Assembly: GCA_002381045.1 (NCBI GenBank) | Contig: DFWT01000030.1 | Location: 1-8,175, forward strand | From: Rhodoferax sp. UBA4127 | GTDB lineage: Bacteria; Pseudomonadota; Gammaproteobacteria; Burkholderiales; Burkholderiaceae_C | Direction: 5' to 3' | Length of the DNA: 8,175 nt | Part shown: piece after piece, positions 1-6,868 of the stretch | How positions within the stretch are numbered: the first letter of the stretch is position 1 | Layout of the letters: every line of letters begins with the position of its first letter | Made by a program: the position numbers and the translations under genes | Notes under the pieces: model-generated | Databases searched by the model: none | The model's input: the letters and a program-made list of their open reading frames with translations, nothing else | What the model was told of the DNA's origin: nothing

Positions 1-261
1 CTGGGCGAGATGCGCGTGCGCATCAAGGCCATGCGCCAGAAACTGGTGGACGGCCTCAAAGCGGCTGGCATCAAGCAGGACATGAGTTTCATCACTCAGC
101 AAATTGGTATGTTCAGCTACTCGGGGCTTTCCAAAGACCAGATGGTGCGCCTGCGCAGTGAATTCGGCGTGTACGGCACCGACACCGGTCGCATGTGTGT
201 GGCGGCACTTAACAGCAAGAACATTGACTACGTGTGTGCCTCGATCGCCAAAGTGATCTGA
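1..261 (+). CDS. tyrB: Aromatic amino acid / aspartate aminotransferase, C-terminal fragment
   Basis: Only the last 86 residues are present; the frame is open to the left edge of the window. The protein belongs to the class I PLP-dependent aminotransferases (TyrB/AspC family), cytoplasmic enzymes that exchange an amino group between aromatic amino acids or aspartate and 2-oxoglutarate. The fragment carries the family's C-terminal run: a QQIGMFSYSGLS segment, then LRSEFGVYGTDTGRMCVAAL. The Arg of the TGR motif (fragment residue 64) matches the Arg that binds the substrate alpha-carboxylate. The PLP lysine lies outside the window. The TyrB label follows closeness to E. coli TyrB from memory; AspC-type specificity cannot be excluded from this end alone. 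A strong terminator starts 17 bases after the stop, so the transcript probably ends here. Confidence 0.88.
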   Translation: MGEMRVRIKAMRQKLVDGLKAAGIKQDMSFITQQIGMFSYSGLSKDQMVRLRSEFGVYGTDTGRMCVAALNSKNIDYVCASIAKVI

Positions 262-277
262 TCGCATAGTTCTAAAG

Positions 278-328
278 AAAATAGCTGCCTGGCCCATATA
301 GAACGGGCGTCGGCAGCTATTTTTTTTT
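278..328 (+). terminator. Strong intrinsic terminator after the aminotransferase gene
   Basis: A perfect 12-bp inverted repeat (AAAATAGCTGCC at 278-289 against GGCAGCTATTTT at 312-323) is followed by an unbroken T tract that reaches 328. A second small stem inside the loop (GCCC 292-295 with GGGC 305-308) would extend the hairpin. Because the stem begins with AAAA and ends in TTTT, it could also work on the opposite strand, though no gene approaches from that side. I recall AATAGCTGC-type stems as common in Comamonadaceae intergenic regions. Confidence 0.93.
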
Positions 329-358
329 GATACCGACACATCCAACACCTCCAAAAGC

Positions 359-1195
359 ATGGCCGATCCCCAGCGCATCAACCTGATCGGTGCCGGGCGT
401 GTGGGCCAAACACTGGGGCGCCTGCTGCTGCAAGAAGGCAGCTACCAGGTGCAGGATGTCTTGACCCGTCGCGCTGACTCGGCGGCAGAGGCTGTGGCGT
501 TCATTGGTGCCGGGCGGGCGCTTACCCAGCTGAACGATTTGCGCCCGGCAGATTTGTGGCTACTGGCCGTACCCGATGGCCAGATTGCAGGGGCGGCGAA
601 GTCGCTGGCCGATTCGCAATTAGCAGCCAGCCCAGCCTTGGTTTTTCACTGCAGCGGCGCTTTGTGCGCGTCCGAATTGGCACCGCTGCAGGCCAAAGGC
701 TGGCAAGTGGCCAGCGCCCATTGCTTGCTGAGTTTTGCCAAGCCAAGCCTTGCCCTCGCGCAGTTTGCAGGCACCCCTTGCGCCCTAGAGGGCGACGCCG
801 CTGCGTTGGCACCCCTGCGCACCCTGTTCACTAGGCTGGGCGCGCAATGTTTTGATTTGGCAGCGGCTGACAAACTGCTGTACCACGCAGGGGCGGTGTT
901 TGCCACCAACTTTTTGCCGGTGTTGCAAGACCTGGCAGAACAACTCTGGCAACACGCCCACATGCCACCCGAACTAGCCGAACAACTGCGCGCCAGGCTG
1001 CTTCAAAACGCCATCAACAACATTGTCCAACTCGGACCACAAAGCGCGCTCACCGGCCCGGCAGCGCGGGGCGACACCGCCCTAGTGTCACAGCAGACTC
1101 AGGCAGTGGCGCATTGGCAACCCCTAGCCGGCGAAGCCTACGCCGCTTTAAGCGCACTGGCGCAGCAATTGGCCAAGCGACCACCTGCCGACTAA
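359..1195 (+). CDS. Rossmann-like and DUF2520 domain-containing protein
   Basis: A 278-residue, probably cytoplasmic protein of a widespread family with no settled function; it resembles small NAD(P)-dependent dehydrogenases. The N-terminal Rossmann domain (about 5-125) begins with a dinucleotide-binding loop GAGRVG (11-16) and contains LLAVPDGQI (68-76), FHCSGAL (96-102) and SAHCLLSFAKP (119-129), which aligns with the family's 'SLHPLQ.FA.P' segment. The helical C-terminal DUF2520 domain (about 140-270) contains YHAGAVFATNF (175-185) and the family-typical LTGPAARGD (231-239). Length is normal for the family. The ATG at 359 puts the glycine loop at the usual distance from the N-terminus, but no clear Shine-Dalgarno precedes it, and it starts only 30 bases after the terminator. 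It ends 11 bases from the stop of the convergent dioxygenase gene. A reductase role is inference; the substrate is unknown. Confidence 0.88.
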   Translation: MADPQRINLIGAGRVGQTLGRLLLQEGSYQVQDVLTRRADSAAEAVAFIGAGRALTQLNDLRPADLWLLAVPDGQIAGAAKSLADSQLAASPALVFHCSGALCASELAPLQAKGWQVASAHCLLSFAKPSLALAQFAGTPCALEGDAAALAPLRTLFTRLGAQCFDLAAADKLLYHAGAVFATNFLPVLQDLAEQLWQHAHMPPELAEQLRARLLQNAINNIVQLGPQSALTGPAARGDTALVSQQTQAVAHWQPLAGEAYAALSALAQQLAKRPPAD

Positions 1196-1206
1196 CCGCA
1201 GCTGAC

Positions 1207-2073
1207 CTAACCCCAAACCACCGAACGCATCGCGATTGATACGGCTTGAAAACCGGTGTTGAAAAAGCGCGGTGCTTCAGTGGCATCGACTGCAGCTGCT
1301 GCATACAGCAAAGGCAAAAAATGTTCGTCGCTGGGATGGGCCTGCGACGCATGGGGCCAGGTCTCAAACGCCTGCAAGGCGGTTAGGTCGTGGGCAACCA
1401 GTCGCTCGGCCACCTGTTGGTCAAAGGCCTGCGCCCAGTCGTAGGTTTGGTCGTCCGCAACGCCCATACGCAGCGCGCGCAGGTTGTGCACCACATTGCC
1501 ACTGGCCACCAACAGTACACCCCAGCCACGCAAGGTTTTTAATTGCTTGCCCAGCGCCAAGTGGCTGGAAGCTGGCTGGCTTGCATCCATGCTGAGCTGG
1601 ACCACCGGGATGTCCGCCGCTGGGAACATGGGTTTAAGCACTCCCCAGGCACCGTGGTCCAAACCCCATTGGTCCGGGTCCAGATTGATCGCCTCACCCG
1701 ATGATGGATTGCGAAGCGCCTGTGCCAATTCAACAGCGGCCCCTGGAAAGCCGGGTACCGGGTATTGTTGGGCAAACAGTTCCGCAGGGAATCCACCAAA
1801 GTCGTGAATGGTTTTTGGTTTGGGCATGGCAGTCAGCCACCAACCGCGGGTCAGCCAATGGGCAGAAACGCACAAGATTAATTGCGGCTTGGGCCAGGTG
1901 GTGCCAAACTGGGTACCCAAGGCCTGCCAACTTTGCCGGTAGACCGTGTCCTCGATGACATTCATAGGGCTGCCATGACCAATGAACATCACTGGCATGC
2001 GGGGGCTGGGGCGCAATGTTTTAAACACGACATTCTCGGTAGGATGGTGAATCAGTCGGATTAGACAGCGCAT
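1207..2073 (-). CDS. ygiD: DODA-type extradiol aromatic ring-opening dioxygenase (YgiD family)
   Basis: A 288-residue homologue of E. coli YgiD, a metal-dependent (Zn/Fe) class III extradiol dioxygenase that opens catechol rings such as 4,5-DOPA; the physiological substrate is usually unknown. The family active-site histidines are all present: H33 (FIGHGSPMN), H72 (VSAHW), H196 (GNVVHNL) and H251 (DEHFLPLLY). Other family blocks are TIHDFGGFP (88-96) and WGLDHGAWGVL (136-146). The start is uncertain. The ATG at 2073 lacks a clear ribosome site; a GTG at 2028 (residue 16) has a modest GAGA upstream; and the ATG at 1998 (residue 26) lies only eight residues before the first metal histidine. E. 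coli YgiD has a comparable short N-terminal extension, so 2073 or 2028 is preferred. The gene is divergent from phaZ and convergent with the DUF2520 gene, which leaves it apparently monocistronic. Confidence 0.92.
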   Translation of the reverse strand: MRCLIRLIHHPTENVVFKTLRPSPRMPVMFIGHGSPMNVIEDTVYRQSWQALGTQFGTTWPKPQLILCVSAHWLTRGWWLTAMPKPKTIHDFGGFPAELFAQQYPVPGFPGAAVELAQALRNPSSGEAINLDPDQWGLDHGAWGVLKPMFPAADIPVVQLSMDASQPASSHLALGKQLKTLRGWGVLLVASGNVVHNLRALRMGVADDQTYDWAQAFDQQVAERLVAHDLTALQAFETWPHASQAHPSDEHFLPLLYAAAAVDATEAPRFFNTGFQAVSIAMRSVVWG

Positions 2074-2139
2074 TCAGGACGTCTGGAAACAGACCTGTTA
2101 TATTGCACCGCAACATTTTGTCTTAAAAGGTGAACCCTC
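2074..2139. promoter_or_regulatory. Divergent ygiD-phaZ intergenic region with inverted repeats
   Basis: This 66-bp gap must hold promoters or leaders for both divergent genes unless ygiD starts further inside. It contains a GTCTG-GAAA-CAGAC inverted repeat (2081-2094), which can alternatively pair as part of a longer CAGG...CCTG stem (2075-2097), an AT-rich TATATT (2099-2104) that could serve as a -10 box toward phaZ, and a short TTGC-ACC-GCAA dyad (2103-2113). No matching -35 box is evident at the right spacing, so the promoter reading is tentative. Confidence 0.4.
2128..2133 (+). promoter_or_regulatory. Ribosome binding site deciding the GTG start of phaZ
   Basis: AGGTGA, within AAAAGGTGA, lies six bases before the GTG at 2140. 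This supports GTG 2140 as the true start rather than any internal ATG. Confidence 0.85.
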
Positions 2140-3657
2140 GTGCTGTACAAACTCTATGAAACGCAACGTTCACTGATGGAACCCTTCACCGACCTAGCGC
2201 AAACCGCGTCCAAGGTCTATGGCAACCCACAGTCATTTCTGGGAAAATGGCCGATGTCGCAACGCATCTCTGCCGCGTATGACCTGGTTTATCGCTTGGG
2301 CAAGGGCTACGAAAAGCCCGAGTTTGGCATCCGCACCATCGATGTGGATGGCATTGAAGTAGCGATCCACGAACGGGTCGAACTGAAAAAGCCGTTTTGC
2401 GAGTTGCGTCGTTTCAAGCGTTTCACTGACGATGTGGCCACCCTGAACAAGCTCAAGGATCACCCGGCTGTGCTGATCGTGGCACCGTTGTCGGGTCACT
2501 ACGCCACGCTGCTGCGCGACACGGTGAAAACCATGCTCAAAGACCACAAGGTCTACATCACCGACTGGACCAATGCGCGCTTGGTACCCATGTCCGACGG
2601 TGAGTTCCACTTGGACGACTATGTGAACTATGTCCAGGAGTTCATTCGCCATGTGCAGCAGCGCTATGGCAATTGCCATGTGATGAGCGTTTGTCAGCCT
2701 ACCGTTCCGGTGCTGGCTGCGGTGTCTTTGATGGCCAGCCGCAAGGAACTCACGCCCCTGAGTATGGTGATGATGGGTGGCCCGATTGATGCACGCAAGT
2801 CGCCCACTTCGGTCAATAACCTGGCCATGAAGAAGCAATTGGACTGGTTTAAATGCCATGTGATTTTCCAGGTGCCAGATCGCTTTGCTGGTGTGGGTCG
2901 CAAGGTGTACCCCGGCTTTTTGCAGCACTCGGGCTTTGTGGCCATGAACCCCAGCAACCATGCGCGCAGCCATTACGACTACTTTCAGGATCTGATCAAG
3001 GGCGACCACTCCAGCGCGGAATCACACCGCAAGTTTTACGATGAGTACAACGCGGTGCTGGACATGGATGCCAACTATTACCTGGAGACCATCAGCACCG
3101 TTTTCCAGGAATTCAAACTGGTCAATGGCACCTGGGATGTGAAGGGTGTCGACGGTAAAGTCGAGCGGGTGCGCCCCGATGACATCACAACCACCGCACT
3201 GCTGTCGGTGGAAGGCGAAATGGATGACATTTCAGGTTCTGGACAAACTGCCGCCGTGCACGACATTTGTGGCGGTGTGGACCGGTCGATGCAACAGCAT
3301 TACGAAGTACCTGAAGCTGGCCATTACGGCATTTTTTCCGGGCGGCGCTGGCGTGAACTGGTGTACCCCAAGGTGAAGAGTTTCATCCTGGCCTACCAGC
3401 CCAAACCAGCAGCGGCCAAGCTGGTTGTTGCAGCAGTGCCCATGGCAACAGTTGTGGCGAACACGGCAGCACCAATCGCAGCACCTGCCCCGATGCAAAG
3501 CAAGGCAAAAGTGCCCCCGACGGCCAAACCAGTCAAAGCAAAGGTGAAGGCCAAGGCGAATACCGTTGCAAAACCGGCGACCAAAGCAGTGAAAACAAAA
3601 GTAGTGGCCAAGCCTGCTGCCAAGGCAGCCAAACCGGCCAGCAAAACCAAAGCATGA
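2140..3657 (+). CDS. phaZ: Intracellular PHB depolymerase with Lys/Ala/Pro-rich C-terminal tail
   Basis: A 505-residue homologue of the Ralstonia eutropha PhaZa1 type, which hydrolyses amorphous poly(3-hydroxybutyrate) at the surface of intracellular granules. The start is GTG with a good ribosome site. The N-terminal part (about 1-100) has the family opening [16 protein letters not shown]. The alpha/beta-hydrolase core (about 105-420) carries a Cys nucleophile in SVCQPTVP (C185) in place of the usual lipase Ser, with D362 (GEMDD) and H395 (EAGHYGIF) completing the triad; the 33-residue Asp-His spacing equals that of Cys183-Asp355-His388 in PhaZa1. There is no signal peptide, as expected for an intracellular enzyme. 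Residues from about 421 to 505 are an addition beyond the roughly 419-residue PhaZa1: 18 Lys, about 27 Ala and 12 Pro, with no Asp, Glu or Arg. The stop overlaps the next start by four bases (ATGA). Confidence 0.95.
   Translation: MLYKLYETQRSLMEPFTDLAQTASKVYGNPQSFLGKWPMSQRISAAYDLVYRLGKGYEKPEFGIRTIDVDGIEVAIHERVELKKPFCELRRFKRFTDDVATLNKLKDHPAVLIVAPLSGHYATLLRDTVKTMLKDHKVYITDWTNARLVPMSDGEFHLDDYVNYVQEFIRHVQQRYGNCHVMSVCQPTVPVLAAVSLMASRKELTPLSMVMMGGPIDARKSPTSVNNLAMKKQLDWFKCHVIFQVPDRFAGVGRKVYPGFLQHSGFVAMNPSNHARSHYDYFQDLIKGDHSSAESHRKFYDEYNAVLDMDANYYLETISTVFQEFKLVNGTWDVKGVDGKVERVRPDDITTTALLSVEGEMDDISGSGQTAAVHDICGGVDRSMQQHYEVPEAGHYGIFSGRRWRELVYPKVKSFILAYQPKPAAAKLVVAAVPMATVVANTAAPIAAPAPMQSKAKVPPTAKPVKAKVKAKANTVAKPATKAVKTKVVAKPAAKAAKPASKTKA
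3400..3654 (+). other. Segment encoding the histone-H1-like tail of PhaZ
   Basis: Codons 421-505 of phaZ encode a low-complexity, strongly basic tail. The first part (about 424-452) is Ala/Val/Pro-rich and nearly uncharged; the second (about 454-505) repeats K-x-K, AKP and KPA units such as [10 protein letters not shown] and [10 protein letters not shown]. Such tails occur in bacterial histone-like proteins and in the PHA-granule proteins PhaF and PhaM, where they bind DNA. A DNA-binding role here is inferred from composition only. Confidence 0.8.
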
Positions 3658-4316
3658 AGGCCAGCGCCACCGCCATTCTGGCGGTGCTGCCCCACACGCA
3701 GTGCACCCGCTGCGGTTACCCGGATTGCGCAGCCTACGCCCAAACCATCGCTGAAGGTGAGGCAGCCATCAATCAGTGTCCCCCCGGTGGCGCGCAGGGC
3801 ATACAGCGTCTGGCGAAAGTCACTGGCTTACCTGAGTTGCCCCTGAACCCCAACAATGGCGTGGAAGCGCCTCGCTCGGTGGTGTACATCGATGAGGCCT
3901 GGTGCATTGGCTGCACGCTGTGCATCGATGCCTGCCCGGTGGATGCCATCATGGGCGCCAACAAGCTGATGCATACGGTGATCGAACACTACTGCACCGG
4001 CTGCGATCTGTGCCTGCCGGTCTGCCCGGTGGATTGCATTCACTCAGAGAACGCATCTGGCAGCGCTAGCGGTTGGGCCGCTTGGACACAGCTCCAGGCC
4101 GACCAGGCAAAACAACGCTACGCTTTCAGTAGCTACAGACGCAAACGGCACGAGGGAGAAAACGCCAAAAAGCTTGAAGAAAAAGCGGTGATGAAGTTGG
4201 CCGACCTGGCCCAGCACTCCCAACACACCGACCCCGCGGTTCTTGAAAAAAAACGTGCGGTAATTGAAGCGGCTTTGGCGCGCGCGCGGGCCAAGCAAAA
4301 CGACCGCCCAAGCTAA
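3654..4316 (+). CDS. rnfB: RnfB/RsxB-like soluble iron-sulfur electron carrier
   Basis: A 220-residue ferredoxin-like protein related to the B subunit of the Rnf/Rsx electron transport complex. It has the RnfB-type FeS domain near the N-terminus (C17, C20, C25, C42: CxxCxxxxC then C), followed by two classical 4Fe-4S ferredoxin motifs (C84 C87 C90 C94 and C114 C117 C120 C124), giving ligands for three [4Fe-4S] clusters. Unlike true RnfB it lacks a long N-terminal membrane helix, so it is probably soluble. The C-terminal part (about 140-220) is highly charged and predicted helical. No rnfA, C, D, G or E gene is nearby. The ATG at 3654 overlaps the phaZ stop and has no Shine-Dalgarno of its own, so translation is probably coupled to phaZ. 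The electron donor and acceptor are unknown; solitary copies of this type are common in Burkholderiales, as I recall. Confidence 0.9.
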   Translation: MKASATAILAVLPHTQCTRCGYPDCAAYAQTIAEGEAAINQCPPGGAQGIQRLAKVTGLPELPLNPNNGVEAPRSVVYIDEAWCIGCTLCIDACPVDAIMGANKLMHTVIEHYCTGCDLCLPVCPVDCIHSENASGSASGWAAWTQLQADQAKQRYAFSSYRRKRHEGENAKKLEEKAVMKLADLAQHSQHTDPAVLEKKRAVIEAALARARAKQNDRPS

Positions 4317-4338
4317 GCTGCATCCGACAACGCCGACC

Positions 4339-4351
4339 GTGGCCTGGCCAC
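4339..4351. repeat. Perfect short inverted repeat between convergent rnfB and chemoreceptor genes
   Basis: GTGGCC-T-GGCCAC lies in the 47-bp gap between two convergent stop codons. It could fold as a small hairpin in either transcript, but no T tract follows on either strand, so it is at best a weak bidirectional terminator. Confidence 0.4.
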
Positions 4352-4363
4352 ACCCACGCAAAC

Positions 4364-6775
4364 TCAGGCCGCGATGAGCCCCTTGTAGACTCCGCAGCCC
4401 ACAGCCAAGTCGTCTACCGCCATCACAAACGACAGCTTGCTCTGAACCTGGCCGCTGACCGGGTTGGTGATGTCGTATTCGACCCAACCTGGCTCCACAG
4501 CGATCTGGTTGAACATATCGTTGACCAGTTGCGGACCATCAATCCCCGGCACATCATGCACCAGCGTGTTGACCTTGTCCTTGTTTCCCGCAAAAGCCAG
4601 GTAGGCACCGCGTTGGTCCAGCGCAAAGACATACATGTCGCGGTCAAAGAACTTATTTCCCGGGTCGTTGACGCCGCGCAAAAACGCATCACGGGAACCA
4701 CAACGCTCGCGGTACTCCGAGGCACGTTGCACCAGGTGCATGGCCTCTTCAGCCACCCCTTGTTGCAACTTGAAGCTGCGAATCGCATCCGACAGAGATC
4801 CCGCCCGTACCTCCAAGCCGCTGGACTGGGTAACCGCACGCTCGACCATCTGGGCGTTACGCTGGGTGATCTCGTCGAGCTGTTTGATCGCGGATGAAAT
4901 TTCTCGAATCCCGCTGCTTTGCTCGGCGCTGGCACCCGAGATCTGCGAAATACTGGTTGAAACCGTGCGAATGCCCGCCAGAATTTTGGTCATGCCTTCG
5001 CCCGCCGCACGGATCTGTGCCACGCTGGCCTCTACTTGCGTTGACGAGGCTTGAATCAAGCCACGAATCTCGCGTGCGTTCTCAGCCGAGCGCTGAGCCA
5101 GCGACCGGACCTCGCTGGCAACCACGGCAAAACCACGGCCAGCTTCACCCGCCCGTGCAGCTTCCACCGCTGCGTTCAGAGCCAAAATATTGGTCTGGAA
5201 AGCCAATCCATCGATCACGCTGATGATCTCGTTCATGCGGCTCGAGCTTTTCTGTATGGCTTCAACGGATTCCACCGAGGTCACCATGGAGCGCGCCCCA
5301 GATTCGGCAATGTCGCGCACCTGCGCGGCTTGGGCATCTACTTCGACCGCAGTTTGGGCATTTTGAGCCACTGTGGTGGCCAGCTCTTGCACACTGGCTG
5401 AGGTTTGTTCCAGATTGGCCGCTTGCTGCTCGGTGCGGTCGGACAAATCCCGGTTGCCCACACTCAACTCGTGGCCAGAATGCGCCACCAACGCCGCATT
5501 GCTGCCCACCGAAGCCACCATGCCTGACACATTGGCCACCATGACCCTTAGCATTCTGGCCAATTCACCAATCTCGTCTTGCCCACGCACCGTGCCAACC
5601 ACACGCAAATTACCTTCTGACAACTCCTTCATGGCGAAACTCAAGCGCCCGAGGTCGATGCGAAAACTCTTGTAGAACGAAAACATCGTATAAAGCAAAA
5701 AGGCGGCCACCAGCACAATGCCACCCACCACCAGTGCACGCTCCTGATGCAAACTGGCAATGCGGTCGGTGAGCCGAGCCTGCAGCCGATCTGTCATCTG
5801 ATTTTGCGCACCAATGACGGCATCGATGGCCTGAGTTCCGGCCGCAAAGAACGCGGCCGAATCTGGCCTACCCACCGCATCCGGTTTGGCGGGTGCAATG
5901 GCTTTGCCGGCGGCGGGCGTTTTGGTCACATCAGTGGGTTTGGTGGCCTCAACATTGGCAAAGGCTTGGTTGCCCAAACGCATGAAATGGCTGGCGGCCT
6001 CCAACGCGGCTTCACCACCAAATTTGACCTCGTCGTTGCGCTTGAGCACCTCCAGCAAGAACTGCCAGTCTTTCAGGTCCGATTCCAGGTTGGTCAGCCG
6101 CACGCGCATAGCAGCGTAGGCTTCAGGATTGGCCTGAGCATTGGCCAGTACACCTGCCCCCGCCCCGCGAAGTTGTCCAATCAGTTCTGCCAGCGGAACA
6201 GTACGCGAGACCACCGCATCCATCAGCAAATAGGCCGATGCCTGCGGCTCATACAACAGGCCAGAAAACTCTCCTACGCTGTAGACAAAATGTCGCAGGT
6301 CACGCACCAGATCAGTATGCAAAGCAAAACTGGCAGGTGCCGCGGCCTGCTGGGTGGCAGACGGCAAAGCGTTCAGGCGTTGCAACAGATCGGTCCAGAG
6401 CGGCACCACACTGGGCAGGTCGGTTGCCTTGAGGGCTGCTTGGGTGTCGGTAATCGCAGCGGCCAAGTCCTGGCGGGTTTTGTCTAGATCGGCCTTGACA
6501 GCCACATTGCCCGACAACAGCACATTGGTCTGGCCGCGGTGCTTCTGCACCTGAGTGACCACGCGCATGGTGGGACGCAACAGCGTCAAGCCCTGGGCTT
6601 CGGTGAGCGTGAAATCAAGATCAGCGTTTTGGCGTTGAACCAAAAAGAAAGCCACCACCAACAAAGGAATCATCACAATGATGGCAATCAGTCCCAACTT
6701 GGTCGGGAAATGCATCCGCCGCAGCAGATTGACACCAGGTCGCCAAAACCCCAGCCCTTCGTTGTTCTTGCTCAT
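4364..6775 (-). CDS. Methyl-accepting chemotaxis protein with C-terminal Cache domain
   Basis: An 803-residue chemoreceptor. The start is set at 6775 because GGGAGG lies six bases upstream; an in-frame ATG at 6832 would add 19 residues but has no such support. Order of parts: cytoplasmic N-terminus; TM1 (about 27-47); a large periplasmic region (about 48-346) with QKHRG (77-81), reminiscent of NIT-like helical sensors; a Lys/Ala/Pro-rich stretch (about 277-307); TM2 (about 347-370); HAMP (about 371-420); and the signalling coiled coil, whose hairpin tip contains [20 protein letters not shown] (residues about 525-544) for CheA/CheW contact. After the coil, residues about 678-803 form a single-Cache-like domain ([15 protein letters not shown] at 709-723, [10 protein letters not shown] at 763-772, GCGVY at 793-797), placed in the cytoplasm. 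No CheR/CheB-tethering pentapeptide ends the protein. No che or fla genes are adjacent. The ligands are unknown. Confidence 0.93.
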   Translation of the reverse strand: MSKNNEGLGFWRPGVNLLRRMHFPTKLGLIAIIVMIPLLVVAFFLVQRQNADLDFTLTEAQGLTLLRPTMRVVTQVQKHRGQTNVLLSGNVAVKADLDKTRQDLAAAITDTQAALKATDLPSVVPLWTDLLQRLNALPSATQQAAAPASFALHTDLVRDLRHFVYSVGEFSGLLYEPQASAYLLMDAVVSRTVPLAELIGQLRGAGAGVLANAQANPEAYAAMRVRLTNLESDLKDWQFLLEVLKRNDEVKFGGEAALEAASHFMRLGNQAFANVEATKPTDVTKTPAAGKAIAPAKPDAVGRPDSAAFFAAGTQAIDAVIGAQNQMTDRLQARLTDRIASLHQERALVVGGIVLVAAFLLYTMFSFYKSFRIDLGRLSFAMKELSEGNLRVVGTVRGQDEIGELARMLRVMVANVSGMVASVGSNAALVAHSGHELSVGNRDLSDRTEQQAANLEQTSASVQELATTVAQNAQTAVEVDAQAAQVRDIAESGARSMVTSVESVEAIQKSSSRMNEIISVIDGLAFQTNILALNAAVEAARAGEAGRGFAVVASEVRSLAQRSAENAREIRGLIQASSTQVEASVAQIRAAGEGMTKILAGIRTVSTSISQISGASAEQSSGIREISSAIKQLDEITQRNAQMVERAVTQSSGLEVRAGSLSDAIRSFKLQQGVAEEAMHLVQRASEYRERCGSRDAFLRGVNDPGNKFFDRDMYVFALDQRGAYLAFAGNKDKVNTLVHDVPGIDGPQLVNDMFNQIAVEPGWVEYDITNPVSGQVQSKLSFVMAVDDLAVGCGVYKGLIAA

Positions 6776-6868
6776 CGATCGCCTCCCGATGGTTGATTTG
6801 CGTTTCGGACGCCAGCCTGCATTCTGCTGCATCCAGAACGCATTTCAACGCGCCTGAGGCATCAACAT
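6776..6868 (-). other. Intergenic gap upstream of the chemoreceptor gene
   Basis: This 93-bp stretch separates the VOC stop from the chemoreceptor start on the same strand. Apart from the ribosome site, I see no hairpin with a T tract and no convincing sigma-70 or FliA-type promoter. Whether the chemoreceptor is read through from the VOC gene or has its own promoter cannot be decided by eye. Confidence 0.5.
6782..6787 (-). promoter_or_regulatory. Ribosome binding site deciding the chemoreceptor start
   Basis: On the minus strand, GGGAGG precedes ATG 6775 by six bases. This rules against the longer reading from the in-frame ATG at 6832, whose extension would be translated through this site. 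Confidence 0.88.

Noticed and set aside
2233..3009. 258-codon open frame antisense to phaZ
   Set aside because: It lies wholly within the clear PhaZ coding region, has no recognisable motif, is His/Ala/Val-rich as expected for a reverse-frame shadow, and has no supporting context.
3393..3743. 116-codon hydrophobic Ala/Gly/Leu/Val-rich antisense frame that looks like a membrane protein
   Set aside because: It is the reverse reading of the Lys/Ala/Pro tail codons of phaZ; its composition is fully explained by that low-complexity segment.
4317..4363. GTGGCC-T-GGCCAC as a true bidirectional terminator for the convergent genes
   Set aside because: The stem is short once a loop is allowed and neither strand has a following T tract; it is kept only as an inverted repeat.
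5747..6487. 246-codon plus-strand frame inside the chemoreceptor gene
   Set aside because: It is antisense to the periplasmic and second membrane-segment coding part of a well-supported gene, with no family resemblance.
6799..6814. Possible sigma-54 promoter upstream of the chemoreceptor (TGGC...GC with correct GG-GC spacing)
   Set aside because: The TT before the -12 GC is AC, the centre deviates from consensus, and transcription would start almost on top of the ribosome site.
6776..6832. Longer chemoreceptor start at ATG 6832
   Set aside because: It would translate through the GGGAGG ribosome site that serves ATG 6775, and the 19 added residues precede a normal short cytoplasmic N-terminus.
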